Shown one piece after another: positions 1 to 7,596 of a stretch of DNA of 24,175 nucleotides; position 1 is the stretch's first letter, and each line of letters starts with the position of its first letter. The stretch is from an uncultured Eubacteriales bacterium (GTDB lineage: Bacteria; Bacillota; Clostridia; Lachnospirales; Lachnospiraceae): positions 1 to 24,175 of the forward strand of contig ONVB01000262.1 in the NCBI GenBank assembly GCA_900321145.1, given 5' to 3'. The notes beneath the pieces were generated by a model that was not told where the DNA came from, ran no database searches, and saw nothing but the letters and a program-made list of their open reading frames with translations. Position numbers and translations under genes: made by a program.

Positions 1-74
1 CGGATAATTTTGAAGAGCTGATGGACAAGCTTAACGAGCGCGTGATGATTGCGGAAAGAAAGGCGTCACGCTGA
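1..74 (+). CDS. 3' end of an unidentified protein (partial)
   Basis: An open frame enters from the left edge with its codons starting at base 3 and stops at TGA 72-74. The visible tail is 23 residues, DNFEELMDKLNERVMIAERK followed by Ala-Ser-Arg, charged and helix-like. It is too short to assign a family. The stop lies 37 bases before the tagD start, so the two genes are probably cotranscribed, and a cell-envelope polymer function would fit the neighbour. That last point is context only. Confidence 0.5.
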   Translation, partial: DNFEELMDKLNERVMIAERKASR

Positions 75-111
75 GAGAAGCGAAGAGTCTTGATATTTAC
101 GGAGAATTGTT

Positions 112-576
112 ATGAAAAGAGTAATAACCTACGGAACATTTGACCTGCTGCACTACGGTCATATCAATCTTTTGAGGAGAGCCAAGGCCCTCGGAGATTA
201 TCTTATAGTTGTCATATCCTCCGATGAGTTTAACTTAAGGGAGAAGAAGAAGACCTGTTATTTCTCTTATGAGCAGAGGAAGGCGCTTGTTGAGGCTATA
301 AGGTATGTTGACCTTGTTATCCCCGAGGAGAGCTGGGACCAGAAGAGGTCCGATATGCATGAGTATCACATCGATACCTTTGTCATGGGCGATGACTGGA
401 AGGGAAAGTTTGACTTCCTTAAGGAGGAGGGCGTTGAGGTTGTATACCTTGAGAGAACTCCGGAGATAAGCAGCAGTCAGATCAAGAAGGATCTCTATGA
501 TGCAAACGCCGTGGACGGTGAGAGCCGCGTGAACCATGACGAGATCGATACGGATCCGGGCAGGAATAAGGCATAA
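112..576 (+). CDS. tagD: Glycerol-3-phosphate cytidylyltransferase (TagD-like)
   Basis: A cytosolic nucleotidyltransferase predicted to make CDP-glycerol and pyrophosphate from CTP and sn-glycerol 3-phosphate, the precursor for poly(glycerol phosphate) teichoic acids and related envelope polymers. The N-terminus reads GTFDLLHYGHINLLRRAK, with the HxGH nucleotide-binding motif at residues 14-17. The C-terminal signature of the family is seen as RTPEISSSQIKKDL (about 115-128). It is 154 residues long against about 129 for Bacillus subtilis TagD; the excess is a polar tail of about 25 residues that may be disordered. A GGAGAA ribosome binding site lies at 101-106, 5 bases before ATG 112. The family is clear. 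The substrate could be a related polyol phosphate, because close paralogues share these motifs. The gene ends at a strong terminator. Confidence 0.9.
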   Translation: MKRVITYGTFDLLHYGHINLLRRAKALGDYLIVVISSDEFNLREKKKTCYFSYEQRKALVEAIRYVDLVIPEESWDQKRSDMHEYHIDTFVMGDDWKGKFDFLKEEGVEVVYLERTPEISSSQIKKDLYDANAVDGESRVNHDEIDTDPGRNKA

Positions 577-627
577 GATCACAGTGGTCTGAAAAAAATG
601 TTTAAAAATTATAATTTCGGTCTTTAC

Positions 628-657
628 AAACCATACCATTTGTGGTATGGTTTTTTT
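628..657 (+). terminator. Intrinsic terminator after tagD
   Basis: A perfect 11-bp stem, AAACCATACCA (628-638) and TGGTATGGTTT (643-653), closes a TTTG loop. The T run continues to 657. It ends the tagD transcript 52 bases after the stop codon. Confidence 0.93.
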
Positions 658-1006
658 ACGGCAAATGCCGTATTCATTGTTCTAACAATCGTGCAGGTTG
701 TCTGTGACGAGTTATGAGTCACACGCTGCACTTGTTTTATTTCCCAACATTTATTAATTATAACTAAGAAATGCTTAATGTTTTGAGCATGGTTTATGCC
801 GCGGCAGATATGCTTGCGGAAGGGTAAAGGTTTGAAGATTTCTCATTTTCAGCGTTGATCGAATAACGCGTCAACCCCAAATTTTTATTTCTGTAAGATA
901 AGAAAGCAATAACTGAATATGCATACGGCCTGCAAGTCGTTAAAACAATGAACGGGGTTTAGGGACAATCTGCATTATTGTTTGAAAAACTAAATATGAG
1001 AGGAAG
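658..1006. other. Gene-free stretch before the Tad operon, with one hairpin
   Basis: About 350 bases hold no convincing ORF on either strand. One hairpin is clear: GTGCAG (691-696) pairs with CTGCAC (726-731), and the inner TGTGAC (703-708) pairs with GTCACA (718-723) around GAGTTATGA. A T-rich run (TTGTTTTATTT) follows, so it could be a second terminator or the end of a small RNA. I could not find a -35/-10 pair with normal spacing for the downstream operon. The rest is A/T-rich and matches no riboswitch I know. Confidence 0.5.
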
Positions 1007-1453
1007 ATGAAATTGGAAAGTATAGGCTTAAGCTTATTCCTGGGTTTGTGTGCCGTGTTTGATGTGAAGACGGACAGGATACCCAACAAACTTACACTTT
1101 CCGGTCTTATCCTCGGTCTGTCCTTAAGCGTGTGGCTTTATGGCTTTTGCGTATTGCCGTCGCGGCTTTTGTGGACCGTTCTTCCGGTTTTAACCCTGAT
1201 AATCCTTTTTAAGTATCGTGTGATAGGCGCGGGTGACATAAAGCTATTGTGCGTATGCGGTGCATTTTCGGGAAAAGGAGTTGTTGTGTTAGCGGCGGGG
1301 ATGTTTCTGCTTACCGCCTTATACGGAGTTGTAAAGCTTGTATTTCATGCTTTGTCGGGGATCTTCTTAAGCTCGAGGGTGCATATGTCCGTGCCGGCTC
1401 TTTTGAGCCAGATCATTATCTGCACAGCTCATATTGCAGGCGGTGCATTTTAG
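1007..1453 (+). CDS. Tad prepilin peptidase (TadV/CpaA-like, A24 family)
   Basis: A short integral-membrane aspartic peptidase of 148 residues that should cleave the leader of the Flp prepilin and of the TadE-like pseudopilins encoded downstream. Both catalytic aspartate regions of the A24 family are visible: D-V-K-T-D-R-I-P-N at residues 19-27 and GAGD at 74-77. Hydrophobic segments surround them (about 5-18, 31-48, 55-68, 90-112 and 130-147). It has no methyltransferase domain, as usual for TadV. It is the first gene of the pilus operon. The start is uncertain: the AGAGGA site (999-1004) sits only 2 bases before ATG 1007 but 8 bases before an in-frame TTG at 1013. Confidence 0.85.
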   Translation: MKLESIGLSLFLGLCAVFDVKTDRIPNKLTLSGLILGLSLSVWLYGFCVLPSRLLWTVLPVLTLIILFKYRVIGAGDIKLLCVCGAFSGKGVVVLAAGMFLLTALYGVVKLVFHALSGIFLSSRVHMSVPALLSQIIICTAHIAGGAF

Positions 1454-1456
1454 GGA

Positions 1457-1494
1457 GGAACCATTATGACGAAGTCATAATTATGCATGGTTCC
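1457..1494 (+). promoter_or_regulatory. Nested hairpin containing a four-codon ORF, between tadV and tadZ
   Basis: GGAACCAT (1457-1464) pairs with ATGGTTCC (1487-1494). Inside it TATGAC (1465-1470) pairs with GTCATA (1474-1479) around a GAA loop. The left arm overlaps a GGGAGG sequence that stands 7 bases before ATG 1466, which opens the mini-ORF Met-Thr-Lys-Ser-stop. The whole structure sits in the 104-base gap between two pilus genes. The structure is seen directly. A role in mRNA processing or translation control is inference. Confidence 0.5.
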
Positions 1495-1557
1495 GATCGT
1501 GTGGGCAGGATTACGAAGTGATCGTGGCATTACATATTATTCGAGGGAGGACGGAGT

Positions 1558-2445
1558 ATGAGTATAAGAGTGGGAATCTGCGACGATGACAGGCTTTATA
1601 TGCAAAGGCTTATGGCTTACGCAAACGATGTGAAGGGGCATGGTGAGAGCGGCTTTATATTTTATGGCTATACCTCTGCGGAACAGCTGCTTCAAAGTGT
1701 TCATGGGCAGGAGGTAGACATGGTGCTTGTTGCCGAAAAGTACCGGGAAACCTTTGCGGATGCCGGCCTGCCGGTGTGCTTACTGCTTGGTTCAAGAGAG
1801 GGCGACGGTGTGTTCAGGTATACAAGAGCCAATCTGATACTCCTTGAGCTTAAAAAACGCATGTACAAGGAAAGCCCGTTAACGGTGACCGGACGAACTA
1901 TGGTTGTGGGTGTGTATTCGCCCTTGGGCAGAAGCGGAAAAACGAGGCTTGCAAAGGGGCTGTGCGAATGCACAGACAACAGTCTTTACGTAGCCTTCGG
2001 GGATTATCAGACACCGGGTACGGAAGAGGAAATGCAGCTTTGCGACCGTCTGCTCTTTATGATCGCGGCAAGAGACGAGAGCTTTTACTCTCTTATCGAA
2101 CCGGGGACGAAAGAGCTTCTCAAAGGAGCTGAGCACATGGAATTAAGGCAGCTCAGTGCTGAAGATGTGAAGTACATGATATCTGTGCTAAAGGGGCATG
2201 CCGAGTATGGCTATGTGGTTTTGGATATCGGAACGGGTGCCATGTCGGCTCTGGATCTGCTGCTTGCATGTGACAGCATCCTTGTTCCGACGATCAGGGA
2301 TGAATATGCATATGAGAGACTCGATGTGTTCAAGAAGCAGCTGTCTTACGGTCCGCTGAACGGACTTAACCGGAGGATAAGATATTTGGAGGTGCCAAAG
2401 GATGACACGGTCCTTGCGGCATGGATAAGGAGGGAAGTCCTATAG
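1558..2445 (+). CDS. TadZ/CpaE-like pilus localisation ATPase with pseudo-receiver domain
   Basis: A 295-residue MinD/ParA-like protein of the kind that positions Tad pilus machinery at the membrane or pole. Residues 1 to about 110 resemble a receiver domain: they keep an acidic triad (D9-D11), but the usual phospho-accepting aspartate at the end of the third strand appears to be Ala59, so it is probably not phosphorylated. The second half has a P-loop, SPLGRSGKT (residues 121-129, Lys128), and a Walker B-like VVLDIGTG. The classic first lysine of the deviant Walker A box is replaced by a Leu-Gly-Arg context. A GGAGGACGGAG site precedes ATG 1558. The 3' end overlaps the longest tadA frame by 25 bases, which suggests translational coupling. 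Confidence 0.78.
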   Translation: MSIRVGICDDDRLYMQRLMAYANDVKGHGESGFIFYGYTSAEQLLQSVHGQEVDMVLVAEKYRETFADAGLPVCLLLGSREGDGVFRYTRANLILLELKKRMYKESPLTVTGRTMVVGVYSPLGRSGKTRLAKGLCECTDNSLYVAFGDYQTPGTEEEMQLCDRLLFMIAARDESFYSLIEPGTKELLKGAEHMELRQLSAEDVKYMISVLKGHAEYGYVVLDIGTGAMSALDLLLACDSILVPTIRDEYAYERLDVFKKQLSYGPLNGLNRRIRYLEVPKDDTVLAAWIRREVL

Positions 2446-3695
2446 AAGCTGTTGAGGTAAAGCGGCGCATCAAAAGTCGTGTAGAGGAAGGGCTTGATAT
2501 GAGCCACTATCTGAAGGATGAGGAGATAAGGAGTCTTATCGACAGATGCATACTTGCGGAGACGAGGGAGGACAGGATCTCACTGAAGGATAAGCTTCTC
2601 ATAAGAAATGAGCTCTTTAATTCACTGAGAAGACTGGACGTGCTGACGGACTTTCTCGAAGATCCGGAGATTTCGGAGATCATGCTCGTCGGCACAGGAA
2701 CGATATTTGTGGAGAAGAAGGGACGGATCATCGCCACGGACAGGCATTTTGAGAATGCCGAAAGGCTTAAAGGCGTTATTCAGAGGATAGTGGCCGACTG
2801 TGACAGAAAGGTTAATGAGGCTGAGCCGATAGTTGACGCTCGGTTAAAGGACGGTTCGAGAGTAAATGTGGTATTGGATCCGGTCTCGCTCGACGGACCG
2901 GCGCTTACCATAAGGCGATTTCCCGACAGGGAGCTTGATATGGATGCGTTAGCTGAGCTTGGCTCCTTTGATCCGCCTATGAAGAAGATATTTGAGGCGC
3001 TTGTTTTAGGCAAATACAATATGCTGATATCGGGCGGAACCGGATCGGGCAAGACCACATTCTTAAATGCGCTGTCGGGATACATACCTAAGGATGAAAG
3101 GATAATAACCATAGAGGACTCGGCAGAGCTACGGATAAGGGGAGTGAAGAACTTAGTCAGGCTTGAGACGAGGAACAAGAGCAGCGCCGGAGAACATCAG
3201 ATAACCATAAGGGATCTGATAAAGACGAGTTTGAGGATGCGGCCTGACAGGTTGATCGTGGGAGAGGTAAGAGATGCATCGGCCTGCGATATGCTTCAGG
3301 CTATGAATACGGGGCATGACGGTTCCATGTCGACAGCACATGCGAACTCGGCATACGACATGCTCGACAGACTGGCAACAATGGTTCTGACCGGTATGGA
3401 CATTCCCATGGAGGCCATAAGGAAGCAGATAGCGGGTGCTATAGATATAGTGATCCATTTGGGAAGACTGAAGGATAAGAGCAGAAGAGTTTTGAGTATA
3501 AGTGAGGTGAACGGAGTGAAAGCAAATGAGATAGTCCTGAGTACACTGTACGAATTCACGGCAACAGGTGAGGAGGACGGGAGAATAAAGGGGAGGATGG
3601 TGAAGATAAACGATCTTATGCACACCTTTAAGCTTGAAGCTCAGGGGGTGCTTTCGCTGTACAAGGAGGGAGACGGGAAACTTGAACAGTTATGA
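2421..3695 (+). CDS. tadA: Tad pilus assembly ATPase (TadA/CpaF)
   Basis: The cytoplasmic hexameric ATPase predicted to power Flp pilus assembly, from the type II/IV secretion ATPase superfamily. Of 424 residues, the N-terminal third is helical and the ATPase core begins near residue 75. Walker A is GGTGSGKT (205-212), the acidic segment is IITIEDSAEL, the Walker B region reads RLIVGEVRD, and the conserved STAHANS follows. This is normal CpaF length. The start is ambiguous. ATG 2421 has no ribosome binding site. A strong AAGGAGGG (2427-2434) instead precedes ATA 2442, which forms an ATAG junction with the tadZ stop. ATG 2499 also has a site but would remove N-terminal helix that looks family-conserved. 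The 3' end overlaps tadB. Confidence 0.93.
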   Translation: MDKEGSPIEAVEVKRRIKSRVEEGLDMSHYLKDEEIRSLIDRCILAETREDRISLKDKLLIRNELFNSLRRLDVLTDFLEDPEISEIMLVGTGTIFVEKKGRIIATDRHFENAERLKGVIQRIVADCDRKVNEAEPIVDARLKDGSRVNVVLDPVSLDGPALTIRRFPDRELDMDALAELGSFDPPMKKIFEALVLGKYNMLISGGTGSGKTTFLNALSGYIPKDERIITIEDSAELRIRGVKNLVRLETRNKSSAGEHQITIRDLIKTSLRMRPDRLIVGEVRDASACDMLQAMNTGHDGSMSTAHANSAYDMLDRLATMVLTGMDIPMEAIRKQIAGAIDIVIHLGRLKDKSRRVLSISEVNGVKANEIVLSTLYEFTATGEEDGRIKGRMVKINDLMHTFKLEAQGVLSLYKEGDGKLEQL

Positions 3696-4404
3696 AAGAT
3701 TGTGGCTTGTATCCGAAATCGGAAAGCTTCTCGGCTTGTGTACGGTGATCGCATTCGTATTTTATGATACGTCGTGGGGTGCTTTACCGGCGGTCCCGGT
3801 GTGTATTCTGATGTATAAAAGAGACAGACAGGCGGAAGCAGAGAGGAAGAAAAAACAGATGGTTTCGGAGTTTAAGGATGTGCTTGTCCTGCTTTCGAGC
3901 GAGCTCACTGCCGGAAGGTCGCTCGAAACGGCGCTCGGAAGGTTATCCAAAAGCTATAACGGGACCGGACCGGCAGCAGACAGGATGAAAACCGAGCTTG
4001 AGGTGGCTTCAAGAGGACTGAGCTTAAGCAAGTCACCCGAGCAGCTTATATATGAGATCGGTGAGAGAAATGACATAAGCGAGATAAAGGAATTTGCGGG
4101 ACTGATAAGGATCAACAAGCGTTATGGCGGAGATACGGCCGCGATAGCGGCAAGAACAGCCGGTCAGGTGGCGGACCGGCAGATGCTTGAGGCGGAGGTC
4201 AGGTCCATGGTCGCAGCCAAGAGGCTTGAGAGTATGGTGATGACGGTTACTCCCTGCGCAATAGTAGTTTATATGAGAATGACCAATCCGGGATATATGG
4301 ATATTATGTACAACACCTTGGTCGGAAGGATCGTGATGACGGTTTGTCTTATGATGGTCATGCTCGCAGTCTGTATCACAGACAGAGTTTTGAACAGGCT
4401 GTGA
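3682..4404 (+). CDS. tadB: Tad inner-membrane platform protein TadB (T2SSF domain)
   Basis: A 240-residue polytopic membrane protein with a type II secretion F domain, expected to pair with the TadC-like protein to form the platform driven by TadA. A hydrophobic N-terminal region (about 15-45) precedes a cytoplasmic T2SSF helical domain (about 65-185), with SSELTAGRSLETALGRLS near its start. Two C-terminal membrane segments follow. I chose TTG 3682 because it sits 12 bases after AAGGAGG (3663-3669) and starts a sensible protein. The longer frame from ATG 3634 adds 16 residues that only read through tadA. Either way it overlaps tadA, by 14 bases with the TTG start, which points to coupled translation. 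Confidence 0.82.
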   Translation: MNSYERLWLVSEIGKLLGLCTVIAFVFYDTSWGALPAVPVCILMYKRDRQAEAERKKKQMVSEFKDVLVLLSSELTAGRSLETALGRLSKSYNGTGPAADRMKTELEVASRGLSLSKSPEQLIYEIGERNDISEIKEFAGLIRINKRYGGDTAAIAARTAGQVADRQMLEAEVRSMVAAKRLESMVMTVTPCAIVVYMRMTNPGYMDIMYNTLVGRIVMTVCLMMVMLAVCITDRVLNRL

Positions 4405-4441
4405 ATCGTTGGGAAGCGTATTTCAATAGGAGAGAGAAAAG

Positions 4442-5851
4442 TTGATATTCAGTATAGCCATTTGCGCGATATATGTACTGCTTATTATAGCGAGCAGAAA
4501 GCATATCGCGGAATATAAAGAAAAAGGTGTATCCGCTGTGCCGCTTGGTATGGCGTTTACCATATATAAATTACTTAAGAGTGCATTAAATCCGGAGAAG
4601 ACACGGAGCACTCTTAGGAAGCTTCGCGTGGCCGGCTCAAAAGAGCTTGATGCTCTTACCGAAGACCGGTATGTAAGGACGATAGCTCTCATACTTACCA
4701 TAGCACTTGCAACGGCAGTTGCCGTAGGTGTGGAGTCATATATCGAGACACACACTTCGCAGGAATTTGTGCTGGAGAGGGAGGATTATAACGGTAACGA
4801 GAGAGAGTATGAACTGGTACTCACCTTCGGAGAGGATAGTGAGACAGGAAAGCTGAAAGTAGCACCCGTAGAGCTTACAAGGGAGGAATTTGATGTGCGA
4901 ACCCGGGAGATGTTTTCTCATATGGAAGAAAGAGTAATGGGTGAAGGCGGGACATTTTCAAGGGTTAGCGGTGATATCGCCCTGCCTGTGGCAGATGAGG
5001 GCGATGTGATCCGGCTTGAATGGTATTCGCACGATCCCGAATACATAACATCCTTTGGGCGAATCATCCCTGAAAATATTAAAAGCGATGCGGTCAGTGC
5101 GTTGCTTACGGCAAAAGCATACTACATGGACTATGAGGCGGAATGTGACTATACGCTTACCATAGTCAGGGAGGTTAAGGAAGAGACTGTATATGCTCAT
5201 ATTGAGAAAGAATTAGCGAAGCTGGAATCGGAAGACAGAAACCAAAGACAGCTTATACTTCCCGCAGAGGTTGACGGGGTCGGTATAAGTATGCCTGGCA
5301 GTAATCCCTCGAACAACCTGAAAATTATCGTTTTGGGATGCATAATATGTATTTCCGTTGCAGGGTTGGCAGCAGGCAGGCTTAGGGAAGAGGAGAGACT
5401 AAGAGATGATGTGCTTAAAAAACAGTTTCCCGATTTCGTGAGCAGACTGTCGCTGCTGATCGCTGCAGGTATGACCATCCGGGCAGCTTTAAGTGAAGAA
5501 ATAAAGGAATTAGAGTCTGAAAACAGAGAACTTTTGGAAGAGGAGATAAAGTATTCGATAAATCAGATTAATACCGGTGCCGGCGAAGCGGCAGTATATG
5601 AGGAGCTTGGGTTAAGGCTTGGGCTTCCGGAGTACAGGAGACTGTTTTCGAATCTGTCGCACGGAGTATCGGTGAGTGATCAGCAATTGCTGAAGCTTAT
5701 GGATGACGAGATAAAACAGGCGGTAGTTGAACAGCGACACCACATTAGAGAAAGGGGGGACAAAGCCTCCACCGCGCTGCTTATCCCTATGGTCATACTT
5801 CTCGCGGTAACAATGCTTATAGTTATTTACCCGGCAGTGTCGGGTTTTTGA
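4442..5851 (+). CDS. TadC-like platform protein with a large exported insertion
   Basis: A 469-residue membrane protein with a C-terminal T2SSF region (about 315-440) and a final membrane helix (about 448-467), the layout of TadC. Ordinary TadC proteins are about 300 residues. This one has membrane segments at about 2-17 and 81-97, then roughly 190 charged residues (about 100-290), then another membrane segment (about 293-312) leading into the T2SSF domain. The inserted stretch should face outside the membrane. I recognise no domain in it. The start is TTG 4442, preceded by AGGAGAG; no usable ATG is nearby. It follows tadB by 37 bases. T2SSF identity is good; assignment as the TadC orthologue rests on order and topology. 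Confidence 0.75.
   Translation: MIFSIAICAIYVLLIIASRKHIAEYKEKGVSAVPLGMAFTIYKLLKSALNPEKTRSTLRKLRVAGSKELDALTEDRYVRTIALILTIALATAVAVGVESYIETHTSQEFVLEREDYNGNEREYELVLTFGEDSETGKLKVAPVELTREEFDVRTREMFSHMEERVMGEGGTFSRVSGDIALPVADEGDVIRLEWYSHDPEYITSFGRIIPENIKSDAVSALLTAKAYYMDYEAECDYTLTIVREVKEETVYAHIEKELAKLESEDRNQRQLILPAEVDGVGISMPGSNPSNNLKIIVLGCIICISVAGLAAGRLREEERLRDDVLKKQFPDFVSRLSLLIAAGMTIRAALSEEIKELESENRELLEEEIKYSINQINTGAGEAAVYEELGLRLGLPEYRRLFSNLSHGVSVSDQQLLKLMDDEIKQAVVEQRHHIRERGDKASTALLIPMVILLAVTMLIVIYPAVSGF
5829..5849 (+). terminator. Weak terminator-like hairpin just before flp
   Basis: ACCCG (5829-5833) and CGGGT (5841-5845) form a 5-bp stem with a 7-base loop, followed by T5846-5849 and overlapping the tadC-like stop codon. 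The short stem makes full termination unlikely. Partial termination or 3'-end protection between the machinery genes and the pilin gene is possible. Confidence 0.35.
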
Positions 5852-5911
5852 AACCGATAGGGCAGGATTCGCTCTCGGATCACGCCTTTACATTTGACAG
5901 GAGGGTTAAAA

Positions 5912-6085
5912 ATGCAGTTGATAAAGGACTTCCTAAAAGAGGATGAAGGAATGGGAGTTGTGGAAATAGTGCTTATTATCGTGGTTTTGGTCGCCCTCGT
6001 GGTGATCTTTAAAGATCAGATCACGGCACTTGTACAAAATGTGTGGAATTCCATCAATAAAGATGCAAAGAGCATTTACGGATAA
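5912..6085 (+). CDS. flp: Flp-family major pilin
   Basis: A 57-residue prepilin, the predicted subunit of the Tad pilus fibre. The leader ends EDEG at residues 10-13 and cleavage is expected after Gly13. The mature chain begins MGVVEIVLIIVVL, with the conserved glutamate at mature position 5, and the hydrophobic helix runs to about residue 35. The start at ATG 5912 is set by AGGAGGG (5899-5905), 6 bases upstream. A longer frame from TTG 5894 would cover that site and is not credible. The strong ribosome binding site suits a highly made subunit. There is only one flp copy here. Confidence 0.92.
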   Translation: MQLIKDFLKEDEGMGVVEIVLIIVVLVALVVIFKDQITALVQNVWNSINKDAKSIYG

Positions 6086-6117
6086 TATCGATTAGGTTTT
6101 CGGAAAGGAGGAGAATC

Positions 6118-7596
6118 ATGAATAATAAAGGTAGAGTGACTGTATTCTTATGTCTGATGGTCATGGTGATGATACCGCTTTTTACCGCGGCTTACCGTGC
6201 GGTGCAGCTGTATGCGGCAAAGGAGAAGGCTGTGTGTGCTGCAAGAACCGCCATATCAGGACTTAAGGCTGATTACAACAGCTACATATACGAACATTAT
6301 CATATTCTCCTCTTTGATAAAAACTGCGGAGGAGCGGGTGAGGCGGGGCTTGAGGCCAGATTGCTTAAAGAATATGAGGAAAATTTAGGCGCTGCTTTTT
6401 CGGAGTGTGACGTGAAATTTAATGATTTCAGGATGATATATGATGATGATTGTGAACCCTTTAAGGAGCAGATGTCCGACTACATGAAGTATGCTGCAGT
6501 GGAAAAGGGTGTGGATATGATCATGGAGAAAACAGGCGGAAGCGACGGTACCGTGCCGCAGGAACTGCTTGATGACATAGATGAGGTTAAGAATAAGGAA
6601 GCTGAGGAGGAAGGCGGTGAGGAGGATGACGATAGTGAGGAGGCTACGGAAAACGGAGATGAAAACGGTGAGGAGGTGAAGGTTAAGAAGGTAAGCATAT
6701 TTAAGGTGAAGGATCCGAGAAAATTCACCAAAAAGCTTAAGACGAAAGGGCTGCTTGGGATAATACTTCCCGAGGGGACAGAGCTTAGCGAAGAAGAGAT
6801 AGAGACGGAGGGACTTCCTTCGCGAACGCTGACTGTTTCGAGCATAACCGAGATTTTTGATCATTCCAACGAAGAGAGAAAATTCAAGGACATTGACAGG
6901 TTTGAAGACAGGCTGAAGGAAAGCGGAGGCTGGACGGAGGGACTTTATGATGCCGGGGTATCCATGGCATATGCAAGATGCTGCTTTAACAGTCTTACAA
7001 ACGGGGACAGGAACGATTCTACAGAATTAAAGTATGAGCTCGAGTATCTTGTGGCAGGGAAAAAGTCAGATTATGAAAATATAAAGAGTGTGATAAACAG
7101 TCTGGTGTGGCTCAGAACGCCGGTCTGTTATGCTTATCTTGTAAGAGATGCCGAAAAGATGGCTGTTGTCACATCTATAGCCGCACCGCTTTCGTTTCTG
7201 GTCTTTTTGCCCGAACCGGTGCTGAAGTTTTTGCTCGCAGGCTGCTGGTCCTACGCCGAAGCGATGGCTGATGTAAGGACCCTGGCAGCGGGTAAGAAGA
7301 TCGCTTTTGTAAAGACAAGGGAGAACTGGGTGACTGATATAAAAAAGCTCGCCGACACCGTTACCGGAGATGTGCCCGAGGCAGAGCACGGCCTTAGTTA
7401 TGAGGATCATCTGTGCATGCTTATGGCACTTAAAACGGACAGGATAAACTATCGTATGCTTGATCTGATGCAACTCAATGCCGCTAAAGAGGGCGAAAGC
7501 ATAAAGATAGCCGACTGTGCGGTTGCTGCGGGAGCGGATTTTACATCAGGCTATATGGGAAGAAAGTTTTATTATCACATGGTTACGGAGTACTGA
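6118..7596 (+). CDS. DUF5702 family protein of Gram-positive Tad loci
   Basis: A 492-residue protein starting MNNKGRVTVFLCLMVMVMI, a pseudopilin-like N-terminal anchor (NKG then a hydrophobic helix) but lacking the glutamate at position +5. The following pattern, small residues then YNSYIYEHYHILLFDK, matches the start of DUF5702 proteins, which I associate with Tad operons of clostridia. Residues about 155-192 are a very acidic low-complexity linker rich in Glu and Asp. A hydrophobic segment lies near 345-375. The function is unknown; a minor pseudopilin or anchored surface component is likely. A GGAAAGGAGG site precedes ATG 6118, 32 bases after flp. Its stop codon lies inside the left arm of the 171-bp palindrome. 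Confidence 0.72.
   Translation: MNNKGRVTVFLCLMVMVMIPLFTAAYRAVQLYAAKEKAVCAARTAISGLKADYNSYIYEHYHILLFDKNCGGAGEAGLEARLLKEYEENLGAAFSECDVKFNDFRMIYDDDCEPFKEQMSDYMKYAAVEKGVDMIMEKTGGSDGTVPQELLDDIDEVKNKEAEEEGGEEDDDSEEATENGDENGEEVKVKKVSIFKVKDPRKFTKKLKTKGLLGIILPEGTELSEEEIETEGLPSRTLTVSSITEIFDHSNEERKFKDIDRFEDRLKESGGWTEGLYDAGVSMAYARCCFNSLTNGDRNDSTELKYELEYLVAGKKSDYENIKSVINSLVWLRTPVCYAYLVRDAEKMAVVTSIAAPLSFLVFLPEPVLKFLLAGCWSYAEAMADVRTLAAGKKIAFVKTRENWVTDIKKLADTVTGDVPEAEHGLSYEDHLCMLMALKTDRINYRMLDLMQLNAAKEGESIKIADCAVAAGADFTSGYMGRKFYYHMVTEY

Noticed and set aside
780..830. GEMM (c-di-GMP) riboswitch before the pilus operon
   Set aside because: The region was checked because pilus genes are sometimes controlled this way, but the conserved GEMM blocks and tetraloop arrangement are absent.
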